Origin: Acanthosepion lycidas
Lineage: Eukaryota > Mollusca > Cephalopoda > Sepiida > Sepiidae
Direction of reading: 5' to 3'
Assembly: GCA_963932145.1 (NCBI GenBank)
Contig: OZ010595.1
Coordinates: forward strand, 90,721,565-90,785,564
Length of the DNA: 64,000 nt
Shown: one piece after another, positions 46,576 to 59,300 of the stretch
How the letters are laid out: every line of letters begins with the position of its first letter
Numbering within the stretch: the stretch's first letter is position 1
Notes under the pieces: model-generated
Seen by the model: only the letters and a program-made list of their open reading frames with translations
Told to the model about the DNA's origin: nothing
The model's database searches: none
Position numbers and translations under genes: made by a program

Positions 46576-47427
46576 ATCATTATTAAAATCTAAAAATATT
46601 TTCTGGCTTTAAATAACCTGCAAAAAAGTTGATAAGCTGTAAAACAAATCAATTAATAAAAACAAATATAAAGTTAATGATTCCTACCCTCATTTGACCA
46701 TCCAACCTGGAGGTAAGCAGACACCTGTCATATCCATTATACAAGCAGGCCAGAAATTTTTTTAAACAATCTTCATGCATTAAAGTCATTTTATAGTTTA
46801 ACATATGACAACCAGGTGGAAATATTTTTAAATAGTAAAAATAAATTGGAAATAAACTGTTTATAATCCAAAATTTAATTTAAAAATTAGCATAATGCTC
46901 ATAAAAAAATTGTTATTCATACATATTTTTCTTTAAAGGAGGGGTTATGTTAAGTTTATATTTAGCTTGAGAAACGCAGAAATCTTAGAATGACATTTTT
47001 GAAGAACAAAAATGCAAATGTGCCGATTATTTTAGAATTCAAGTCTTTCATAATTTGTCAAGTTTTTGGTCAATATTGTCACATTAATTTACTGTATAAA
47101 TCTCAGAAGCTAGAAAAACATTTGAATTTCTCTTAATTCCTGTGTTGGTCTTGTTCATCAATTAGCAGATGCACATTTACAGAATGCTATATGCCTCCAT
47201 ATTTGTGTGTGTGTAACACTTTTCACATTGCACAGATACTACACTGATCCTAAATAGGACTACTAATCTATGCATAAATAATCCTGCACCTTTTTTCTTT
47301 TTAAATCTGATGCTGTGTTTGTATAAAATCTTAGAACATTGGATTCCTTGCAAGTTTTACACTCTCACTTCTCAAATCATAAAAAACAAAAAACATATTT
47401 GAAGTAAGAAATAATTTATTCTATTGA

Positions 47428-47541
47428 TCAATCCCACTTTCGAGATATGTCATTATATTCCCCATCTGGAGCTTTATAATCACTAATTGCCACAGTGTAA
47501 AGGGGGCCTTCATGTTTAAATGGAATCAGTTTGTCATCCAT
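47428..47541 (-). CDS. MRPL40: MRPL40 exon 5, stop codon
   Basis: Residues 165-201, starting MDDKLIPFKHEGPLYT and ending DISRKWD before TGA (47428-47430). Acceptor TTTTTCAG. An AATAAA on the - strand at 47415-47420 lies only 8 bases after the stop, implying a very short 3' UTR. Confidence 0.95.
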   Translation of the reverse strand: MDDKLIPFKHEGPLYTVAISDYKAPDGEYNDISRKWD

Positions 47542-50500
47542 CTGAAAAAGAAAATTAGTTTAACATTGGCAATTTTTCTTTTCTTAAAGTTTTTCATTTT
47601 TCATTTGGTTTGATTGAATATTTAAAAAAGCTTTCAAGGACTGTATATATAAAAAAAAACAAAGCTTTCAAGGACTGTATAAAAAGAAAACTTTCAAGGA
47701 CTGTGTATAAAGTTGATAGGACAATAGGATGATTACATTTTTTCTGCAAAAACAAAACAACAAAAAAAATCTATAAAGATTTTTTCTTCTTTAAGGTTTC
47801 TAGCAAACTCTTTTGTGTCTGATTAGCAATTGTGTGTGAAACAAGTTTTAAATTTGAAAAATGCTTTATTTTGATGAACATCATTTTGGATAAATACAAA
47901 ACATTCAGCAATTAGATTCTTTCAAAACATTGACAATTTCACCAGAAGCAGTTTTTTTTCATTCTAACCAATTTTAAGAAACATCCAGAAAATTCTATAA
48001 AATACATGACTGATCACCAGTTTTTTTTTTTTTTTTTTTTATTATTATTAGAAATAAAATTGTGTTGTTAAGGAGGTATTATTCTAGGCCAATAAGTGAA
48101 CATATATGTTACAACAGTAGACCATCACATTAATAAGTAGGGGAGACAAGGCTGCTAATATATTGCTTTCTATTTCTTTTCTTTCATGTTAATATTTTGT
48201 GATATTTTTACTTTTAAAGATTTAAAACAAAAATTCTTTTGTACAAGAATAGAGTCAATTATAAAGATAAAAATCCAATGTTATATAAAAAAAATCCAAT
48301 GTTATATAAAAAAAATCTCATCAATGTAATTGCAAAATGATTTAAATATTGTAATCTCAGTAAACTAATAATACAAATAAGTTATATATTAGTACATTTG
48401 TTTTTACGTATTGTGTTTATGTGTATCTGTCTTCCCTCAAATTAAGAATGTAATCATCAGAAATTACCTTACTACTCATAGATCTACCAACGGCTTGCAC
48501 CTATTTTGTGTATAACACATAAGGACAATTTGAAACAGGAAATAATTAAGATTGAAAAAATTCAGGGAAACTAATTAAGCCTTGAAGAGAAAAGACAAAT
48601 TAAGAATGATTAGAAGCCATAAAATGAGTTTGGAGAAGACTCCAGGAAGATTTGAACCTGGAATAAATCAAGTAGAATTCATTAAGATTTAAGAGATTAG
48701 ATCTTTCCCAACCTACCTAAGTGCCTCCAGAGCAGTATGATAAGATTTGTAGTCTTTGAAAATTTTCTAAATTCCAAAGAATTATTCTTGCAATGTTTAT
48801 TTAAAATGTTATCAAACATATATCATTACCAAAAATTCAACATTAGGGTCTTGGTCTGACCACATTCCACAAAAAGTCATTTGTTTTTAGGCAGAGGTCA
48901 TGAATATCGTAATCTAAAAACGTACAGCAGAAGTGCTCAAACTTTCTTATATAAACCTGCCAGCAGAGAGTGTGAGGACACAGAGAGACTAGATGACAAG
49001 ATAGATAAAGTCTGGTATAAACCTCATTTACTCTTGCTGTTGCTACTGTTACTAATTCAGACAATATAGACAGTGCCAAAATTGGGGTCTCACAAATTAT
49101 TTCAAATTACTGCTAGAATAATTTTCTTGAAAGACTGTCAAATATTAATTCTTTACTCTTTATGTAATTTTAAATTCTTCAATTTGTTTTCATTAAACCC
49201 ATTGTGAGTTATAAACAAAGGTTCTTGGTTTGTGCTTTGAAATTGATTTTCAGCAGAGACAAAAATGTTACCATGACTACAAGCATTCGACACGATATCT
49301 CTGCAGAATTACAAGGAGGACCACTGGGTAAAAATCGCCATAGAATCTCAATACCTTTTGCACTTTGCTGATGTCAATTCGCACTGTATATAAAATATTT
49401 TTGGTAGTGCTGGGACAGGGAAAGAGATCTGCTGAAATGAAACAAAAGAAGGTGCAGCAGTGCACAGGGTTGTGTTTTATGATGAACCACACCCAGAAAT
49501 TGCAACTCTGTTCCTTTGGTCATTGTTGCAGACATTAGGATGAGTCATTGTATCTCTCCCTAAGTGCAATAGGCTGGCGAGTTCCCTGGTCAGACTTCAT
49601 GAGATACACAATAATTTCTTGTAATAAAATGTATTAAAATAATAATTTTTAACCTGATAAATATAGAAATTTACTTAGCTTGACATAAGGTTATTGTCAG
49701 CGAGCACTCAAAAAGGAAAAAAGGATGGAACTCATTACATTAAGAGTTTGAGGATTGTAATAAAGAAAATTTTAAGTCTATTAAATATGTCTCATGAATT
49801 TCAAGAAGAAGGAGAGAAAAAAAGAAAAAGATGTGAAAAATGCAGCCATAAATTGTTTCACTTTACCTGAATGGCCATTTGATAAAGCTCTTCAGATTCC
49901 TTTCTCAGTTCAGTCAATGCTTTCTGTTGTGCTAATTCAGCCAAAGCCAATGCCTTCATTTCCTCACCAAACAGTTTCTGTTGATATTGTGACCATTGCT
50001 TTACCAATTTCACTCGTTCCTCATTTTCTTCAAATGAAATCACAGTATTTCGTCTTTGTCTCAACCTTGGAAAAAAAAATTTAAACAAACGAAACAGTGT
50101 CATTTTTTTTAATAAAGGAAAACAGAAATTAGATTATTTACATAATTTACATTGATGAAAAGACAGCTTTATCCTTCAGTTTAAAGAAATTGGTGTTTTT
50201 TTAATAATATACGTTTTGGAATGTAATTCATTTTTTCTGATATCAAATTCTGCAACAAAGTAAAATAAATTGTATTATTATTGTCATCTTTGCTTAGGAA
50301 ATAGAGTTACTATTTTCATTATTATTCTTATGAGTTTTATGCCATGATATTATCATTACATGGGGAATGCAAGTTGAAAATTGTTGCCTTATATCCAATT
50401 TTTTTGCTATTTGAGATTGATTCTGGTCATTTGTGGAAATCTCTTAATATAAGAAAAAAATTTAAATCGCCTCAAAGACTGCAAAATGCACTAAGAACAG

Positions 50501-53399
50501 TTCTTTGCTAAGAAAGATGAGTTGTGGGAGGATGGAATAATGATGTTAACTGAAAGTTGGAAAAACTTCATGGAACAATTGTTAAATATTAAAAATAAAA
50601 AAAAATTCTCTTATGTTTACTAATAGAAGAAATGTTTTGGCCATTCAATAGATCCCTCTCTCTCTCTCTCTCTCACACACATACACACACAATCTGGGAA
50701 TATAAACTGATTTTCATTCTAATTTTATAAACTTTATTTGCTAAAGATAAATGGATTTACTTTGTCTCTTGTCGTAGTTGATTGCTGACTTGAATTTCTT
50801 CAATTGGTTTTAACTTCTGGGCATATTTTTCAAGTCGACGGATTTGCTTTTCAATTTTCCTTTTTTTCTTTTGTTCTCGCATTATTACCAACTGAGGATC
50901 AACTTTCCTCTTCTTCTTCATTGGGACACCCCTAGCAACAAAAAGAAAAAAAAGATCATATTTCAGTTAAAAAATACAAAAATGAAATTCAAAACAGCAA
51001 ATTCTTAAAATTAATGAAAATGATTTGGAAAATTTATTAAAAAATATTAACTTTTTAACCAATAATCTTCCACAAACAAGTAGATATATGGACTCCTATC
51101 GAGGCTGACAATGGGTGTAAGAACTTTTATAATTCTTATTACGACAATCTGAGAAGTCATTTCAGGAGAGTTTATTGGAAAGTCTGTAATGAATGGCAAA
51201 TGTTTCAGTAAACACCTGAAGAAGAAATTTTTCATGCATTCTGTAACACATTTTACAGTTGTTGGAACACAATATATACTGCAGATGCAGCACCAATAGA
51301 TTTGACTAGGGCTGGAAAACTAACAGAGCCCATATCTTGAGATTGGTTTTACATTAATTCAGTTTTAGAGTGGTTGCCCTACCCCAGGATAAAGAGATCA
51401 ACCTACCCTACTATAGCTAGGGAGAGATAAATTCCAAGGTCATAGCGCAAAGTGAATACAGCTTTAGACAGAATGTGAACTTGGCTCACAAAGTTCATTT
51501 TTCAAACTGATAACTATTACATTTTCTTCTTTTTTTCTGAGTATACTAAATGACATATTCTAAGGTCTAAATGCCTAGACATTGCAGTTAACCTGTTATT
51601 GAGAATATTTAAATTTAAAAAATTCCTTTCCAAGATGCTATATGATGTAATCTAGGACCTTACACCTAAATCTTTTCAGTTAACTTGCTGAATATTTATG
51701 AGCATTGATAAATTTTGAAATTTTGAGTACAGCCAAAGATATGCTTATTGCAAAATAAAACTATCACATTTGCCTTGATAAAGTCTGTCAAATAATGAAA
51801 CAAATCAGCTAAACTAAGTATAGTTTTCCTCTTGTCTTTTCATTCATTTTGTCTCTTCTACAGATATATTCCATCTGAAAAAAAATAGTATATATATATC
51901 ACAGCTGTTTGAGGTTTCCTATAGCCCCACTGAACTTAAATAAAGCAAATTCAGGTTTCCTATGGTAAAAATTTTCTTTCCCAAGTGAAAATCATCACAA
52001 AAATGGCAAAAGTCATTTTGTCACAACTTATTTTCTCTCAAAAAATGGATTTTCATACTTTTTTAGGGGTAAAATATTGAAAAATGACTGTTTTATCATC
52101 ACCTAAACTAATATCATGGAAACTTTTGATCTGAACCTCATGAAACTAGGTATTTTCTGAAAGCAAAAGATATATTCTTTCATTTAAAAGTAAAATTAGC
52201 TGATGTAAATGACTCAAAATTTTTTTTCAGTGGATAAAATGTGAAAAAATAGTGAAAATTTTGCATTTTTTTTTGTTCTAAACAAATATTTCCTCCATTA
52301 ATGGGAAATTAAATTTTTTTTTTTTTTTTTGAAAATCAAAAAGCCTAAATCATAATCAAACTATTTCAGGCATTGAGAGTTTTGAAGGAAATCGACATTC
52401 CTAGGGATTCAAAATGCAACAAAATCCATTGGTAATATTCAATTATGACTGCCAAGGGTTAAAAAAAATTGAACCTGGCCACGGAAATCTTTAGTAAAAG
52501 GCAAAAGATTTATCTGCAATTCCTAACCACCAAAAACCAAAAGTTTTCTTTTTTCCAAAAAATAGCAGCAATAAGGAAAATTAAACCTAATTGACTTTGA
52601 CAGCTAGGTCAAAGGTCAGCCGTCCAGCCAGCAATAAACGGTAAACCTTAGAACAAGTTGTAATAAAACCCACCACTCCCAGATAAAAGCAAAGAGTGAA
52701 AAAAAAAAGGGTTCAGCATTACTAGGGCTTGATATAACCTATGTTTGAACAATGGCTTGATGAGTTTTGTTTTGTTTTTAACACCCTGTGACACGGGTGA
52801 TGACAACAACACTTAGCAGACGACATTGTTTTTTTTCACTGCATATCTTTCGTATTTGCCATCACCGGTCTATTTAGCCCTTCCTTTTATTCAATGATGT
52901 TCATGCCAAATGAAAGACAAAAGGAATGAATTTTGAATGCTGTTATTTTGAAGCAAAAATAAATATTTTTTCATAAAAAAAAGATTTTTTTCAGAACATT
53001 GGGCATAATTTCTTAATACTAACCGCTGAGTGACATTTTCCACAGCCAAATCGAAGATTAATTACCAGTGTATAATTCCATGTGAAAACAATAGCCATCT
53101 GGATCCTATAACGTCCCCCTAAAAGGTCCAGAAGTTTACTAATTGATCGAAAACCTGTTGTGCATAATTGTATTTTTCACGGTCAGTTTCCATTATTTCA
53201 TCTTGATATTATCATTTTCGGACAGCCAAGTCATCAAGGATTCAGGAAACACAGTTTGGCATAGGTTTTCTTTAAGAACTTTACATTCTATGAGGTGTTT
53301 AAAATGTGACTGACGAATGAGATTTTTTTGTTGAATATTTCGTTTACGCGCCATGTTGGATTTTCCTATATGACAAAAACAAGGCTTTTAAACAGCCGT

Positions 53400-53474
<75 letters not shown>

Positions 53475-53823
53475 GTGGAGTAGTGCATAGAGGAATCAGA
53501 GAGCTGAGTTCGAATTCCAGTCAAATCCATTACATTCACTTATGTGCTCATATCCTTGGGAAAGGTATTAATCCTCATCTTCTCCCTCTAGCTATGGGTA
53601 AATAGCAGGACAGACTGGGTTCAATAGCTTTGGATGGTAACTGGTCCAGGAGAAGGAAACTGAATTCAAGACCTGTGGAGGGTTGTTTGGGGGACCTTGT
53701 GGCACATAGTGCACCAGATTTTCGTATTCAGCCCTTCAAAAAGTGTGGCTAGATCCAAATTATATATTCTGGTGTCAGAAACTGAGCTGCTTGACCCTCA
53801 TACATTGAATACAATGGGAGAGT

Positions 53824-53865
<42 letters not shown>

Positions 53866-55785
53866 ATATATTCAGCGGTACCGGTATTTAATGCTGAGGT
53901 ATCCTTAAAAAATAAGCCATATCCATGCCACTTTTTGCCTTCAAGTTCAAAATTAGATAACAAAATTAGTCGTCAAAATATTTTCATCTATAAGAAATTA
54001 CTAATTAATATTCATGTTAGAAAGTAAAGGATTGTTTTGTTTGAAATTTACTGTACATATTTTTTTTGTTTCAATAGTTATTTTGATTTTATGCTGAAAA
54101 AGCTTTATATTTTTATACCGTAAAACATATTCTAAGTTAATAATGTAATAATGTAAGTTCTTTTTTGAAAATGTCTACTGCAATGTATCATTCCTAATAA
54201 TTCTAATCTATATTATTATGTGTCAATAAAAAAAAATTTATTTTTAAGGTTTTAGTTTATTTTTATAAATTTTTTTAAATATTTTACATTAACTTTTTAC
54301 AAATAAAAAACAAATTTTTCAAATTCTAAAAACATTGCTGTACTGCCCTCATTTTTAAGTGGTCCACCAAGATTTTTAGCTTCTCCGATCTTTATATATG
54401 TGTGTTGGAAACTAAAATAATAAAAAAGTATTGTTAATTTTTCATATGTATATTTATTTTGTAGACATGCTTTATTTTATTTTTAAATAAAAAATAAAAA
54501 AAATGTATCCAAATATTAAAATATTAGCAGATGTGTTGTCTGCTAGTTTAATGATTTTTTTTTTTTATTGCAAATGTTTATTATTTGCTTTAATGTTTTT
54601 ATATACTAGCAGGAAAAGGAAAGAAAAGGTAACTGATTAGTTTATTTTGCCCATATAAGGTATTCTTGTATGTATGTAAATTGACTTGTTTGAGTTTAAT
54701 CATGTCTTGAAGATACTCGTAAAAGAGCGAGTTTGTGCCTTTTGGGGAATTGTTTTTGGCAGTGGCTGGGAGCCTTGGTCTGCTCCTTTGGCCAGAAGAT
54801 ATAGAGTGACGTCATCATCCCTTCCTCCACCAACCCAAGAAAGTTCATCACAGCAGGAATCATCAACATCTACATGACTACCAACAAGCACAAAATAGAG
54901 TGAAAGATCTCTTCATGAAGAAAGCAGTTTTGCATCTTTCAAAGCATCTTCTCACATGAACCAAAATTATTCAGTTTTAAACATGTGGCAGAGTAAGCCA
55001 ATATTTTAAAGGGTTAAATTTAAAACCTGTTATTAAGACCTTTAGTAGTTGCTTGAAACATTTTTAAAGGAACACATTAGCTCTAATAAAAAAGAGCTGA
55101 GATATCCTTTTTGTTCTGCCAGTAAGTGCAAAAGATTATTTCATTTACATGTTTAATGTTAAATTTAACTTGTTTATATATTAAATAAAGTTTCTTTTTT
55201 ATTTCTAAAAACATTGCGCATTTGTCATTTGTTTCTTTATACTGTCCTTGTTTACATTGTTAACCTTCATAGCAGATTTGTTGTAACTTGTTCCCGAACA
55301 ACACACTATCAAGTTACCCCCCACCTTTGTTCTTTCTAGTATCATTGTCCCATAAACGTTTGAGATCGCAGGCATCAACTTCCAATGTATTTTTCCTATA
55401 TATATATATATATAAAAATGAAGTCCACCAATGACTATGACGATGTCTGCTCCACCAAATGAAGAATTGAAGAAATGACAGGTTGATGACATTATGTTGA
55501 TGGCTGCAAAGACCAAATTGAGACACACATTGCCATCCACAGGTTGAACACTGAACGCCAACACCTGGTGGTGGTGGTGGCCCATGCACCAGACAATCAT
55601 GACATTGTTGCCATCGAAATTCCTGGTCTTGAATTTAGATAGTTTAAAATCTTTCAATGTCCTGACAGAATAGTGTCTTCCAACTTTTGCAATTGACTGC
55701 TTTAAGTTCCACAGGATTAATACCACACTGCTTTAGCATTACTTTCAGGTGGTCTTTCAAATGCTTTTACTACTCTCACTCTCTT

Positions 55786-55817
<32 letters not shown>

Positions 55818-56269
55818 GAGAGAGAGAGATAACTAACACAATACTATGGAATTTTTGTATAATAAAATATATTCAGATAGAAAATTTACTTTTTAACTTA
55901 ATCACTCATTTTCTCTTTTTCCTGCAAATATAATTTATACATTATGAAAACATCACTCATTTCCTCCATGATTAAGTAGTATTTTCAAAGTTCAGTACAA
56001 TATAGCAAAATGCAAAAACTACATATAAGTAAATTAGAAAACTTTATCAACCAAATATGAATGTAGGAAATCAATATTTCAAAGTTTATTCACAACCTCT
56101 TCAAATCATTACCTAAATAAAAGAATAAACATATGACTTACCATAGAGCACTAGTTACATGGATATTTAGAGGGGTCTCTTGCGTATGAATCCACCGATA
56201 ACAAGTTGTTGATAATCTGTTAGAAAAGGAAATAAAATGACTTAATGATAAATTAGTTTCAAGTAAAAC

Positions 56270-56315
<46 letters not shown>

Positions 56316-59300
56316 TTAGGAGTAAAGCCTCAAGGACAAATCCAGAACTGGCATCCCTTTGTCTTCAACCTTGTTCTGACAGATTGCCATAATGCCATTA
56401 CTAAGTGCTAAGTTACATTGGCCTTTATTATTCTCTTTGGCAATATCAGTAGCGTGAAGAGGAGAAACTTATAGCATATGAAGCTATCTGTCTTTCCATA
56501 CAAGACATTATAAATGTACTTTTATGATCTTGTGAGAATCATAAATGCTTCAGAATGGGGAAAAAATTTAAATCTACAGATTTAATATTAGAAGTGTTTT
56601 TTAATCTGGATTTGATTGATTGATTTTGTTTTTTTTTGTCTTATCCACCTTTTGCAGGTTATTTAAAGCCAGAAAATATTTTTAGATTGTAAGAAATTTT
56701 AAGAGATAACAATTTACTGATACAAACTAACCCATAGCTAGGAGTACAAGAGATGGATTCATACCTTTCCCAGAGGTACTTGCATGTAAGTGAATATAAC
56801 GAACCCAACTGGAATTGGAACTTTGCTCTCCAATTTCCAATTCCAAGCCATTATCTATTACACTACCTGCACATCCTCGCTTACACTCATCTAGGTACTG
56901 ACCAGGCTTGATGGTGCTTAACTGATCGTACAAGAACTGGTATTTTAATGTCATATGGCCATAAATCTATTAATCTAAATTTGCTGATTAAGCCCCAGAA
57001 ACCAATTGTAATGAAAATTTCCATTCTGATGTAAATTTGCATGCTTATTTCGAAAATAATAAAAGTTTTCAGAAGAAAACCGTTTAGGAGTTATCGACAA
57101 TATAAGTTCGGCTTCATTCGAGTCACAGCTACAGACTGGCCACCATTGCTGGCTTTGTTTACATACGTTTGCCTTGAGTATTAATGAGTGGAAGCTTCAC
57201 TTGTCTTGTTTACTGTGTAGAAGTAAAAAGGCCATTAGTTAAGTAAGCTTAAGCATTCATCATGGATTTCAAAAAAACAAAAACACAGAAATGCACTTTT
57301 AAGTATAAAAATACCTTCTTTGAAGTTAAATTTTGTTTTTATTTGAAAGCTATACAAATAAATAGTAAATAGCCTAACATTAATCCAAATTAAAAGAAAA
57401 ATTAATTTCCATAGAAAATTTTTAGGTAAATTTTCATTTTAACACCCAAGCGCTAATATCCCTTCAAATTTTTCCCAAATAGTCTTATTTCCGTGCAAAT
57501 GTATATGATGAACTCAAATCAACAATTAGATATTAAAGAAACCTACCTTTTTGGATGTTAACGACCTGAAAAAAAATCGGACTTTTTCCTGGTCTTTCGT
57601 CAGCCATTAGCAGCTTATTGATATGTCATTCAGTGCTGAATTCTGTCAGTGGACGTATACAATTTGGGCCTATTACTCCCTCACAGTAATTCCTTGTAGT
57701 TAACTTTCAAATTAGGGTTAGCTGGGGTTTTTTGGGATTTTTTTTTTCGGTTATTCTTTCTTTTTTTTTTTTAAAAAAAAAAAAAAGAAGAAAGTTAACT
57801 TTTAAATTAGGGTTAGGTGTTTTTTTTTTTGGTTATTCTTTTTTTTTTTAAAGAAGAAAGTTAACTTTCAAATTAGGGTTAGGTGTTGTTTTTTTTGGGG
57901 GGGGTATTCTTTTATTTGTCGATGTAAAGTTAACTTTATTCTTAAATTAAGTACAAAAAAAATCGCTTTAAAGTTTACGGAAACGCGTACTAATTTCTGA
58001 AAGAAAATAGTTCAGCAGTAAATGATGCTCGAGTGTTAAAATGAAAATTTACCCAAATTTTAAAATCTCTCAAAACTCCGCTTTTTGTCCTAATAGACGG
58101 GTTTCAAAGTCATTTATAAAATTTGAAGATTGATTTAAAAACTAGACTTTGTAAAAAGTAATTATTATTAACTTATTGAAAATAACATTTGTTCACGCCT
58201 GCAACGTCAGAGAAATTGTAAATTATTTCACCCCTGACTTAAAAAAACACACGAAGAATTATTAACGAAATAACTTAAGCAACAACACCAACATTGCAAC
58301 AATCAAGAAATTGGTATTTTTATGTTTAAAAATAAATTATCTTTAACCTTAAAAACAGTAGTAGTTTAATATAGTTTTTTTTTATATTCTAAAAATGCTT
58401 TTTTATTAACTGAACTTATTTTTTTTATATTACAATTCAATACATTCATTAGTACTTTAGTAGATATATAAAAAAGAATTTAATTTAAAAACGTGTGAAA
58501 TTATATTTTTGCGTTTTTTAATTCATTGCTTTTTTTATAAATTTCTATTTTCTTACTTGTTTTACAATTGCACCCAATGTTTTTTAATTATTCTGAATTT
58601 AAATTATTGTTTTATTGATTTTTAAAACAAGACAATTTTTGATGCCAAATCAATAACACTTTTTTAGCATAAGTCAAAAACCCTGGAAATTAAAGAATTT
58701 TTTAATATTCATATTCTTCTGAATCAGTCAAATGTCGTAATTCAGATTTATTTTCTTTTTGAACACCAATATAAAAAATAACAGCTACTAAAAAGTGAAA
58801 AAAAAATTTTAAATGTAAAATTCTTTTAAAAGAAAGGTTCACATTCGAAAAAGGCATTCATTTTAAAATTTTATATTTTTCAATTCTTCAAACATGTCTT
58901 TACTTTAATTTAAAAAAAAAAAACTTACGAAAAATAGGATGAATTTCAAAATCGCACTGAAAAATTACAAGTAGATTTTTTTTAAAAAAAGTGTATTTTT
59001 TTCTGTCAATTCTGAAAGAAAATTAATATTTTAATTTTATCAAAATTAAATTATGCAAGCACACCAACTGCTAGAAAAATAGTTTTGATATTTATTATTT
59101 ATATTGGTAAACTACGGTACTATTTCGAATTCAGAAATTCAAATATTCATATCGAATATTCCGTATGATCAACAAACTTGAGCAGTCAGGGTGCCAACAG
59201 CAAGGAACAACTACTTTTGTTTTACAATACATTTATTTTAAAAGGTTAAAAAGAAAAAAGTTGGGGAGGAACCCCCAACTGCATTGTTAGCTGAGGTGGC

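Larger units (their letters stand above)
50932..56141 (-). other. MRPL40 intron 2
   Basis: 5.2 kb. It holds a (TA)n tract and SINE (53403-53800), a second (TA)n tract (53828-53871) and a LINE tail (55440-55770). An unexplained + strand frame lies at 54686-54877, followed by AATAAA at about 55183. A TCTC/TATA/GAGA palindromic microsatellite lies at about 55784-55830. Confidence 0.6.

Noticed and set aside
49794..50084. 96-codon + strand frame
   Set aside because: It is antisense to MRPL40 exon 4.
55205..55726. 173-codon open frame on the - strand
   Set aside because: It overlaps the LINE tail in another frame, and its middle is encoded by a TA microsatellite. It is a chance frame.
57696..57915. 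TTAGGG motifs as interstitial telomere
   Set aside because: Only isolated hexamers within a longer minisatellite unit; no (TTAGGG)n run.
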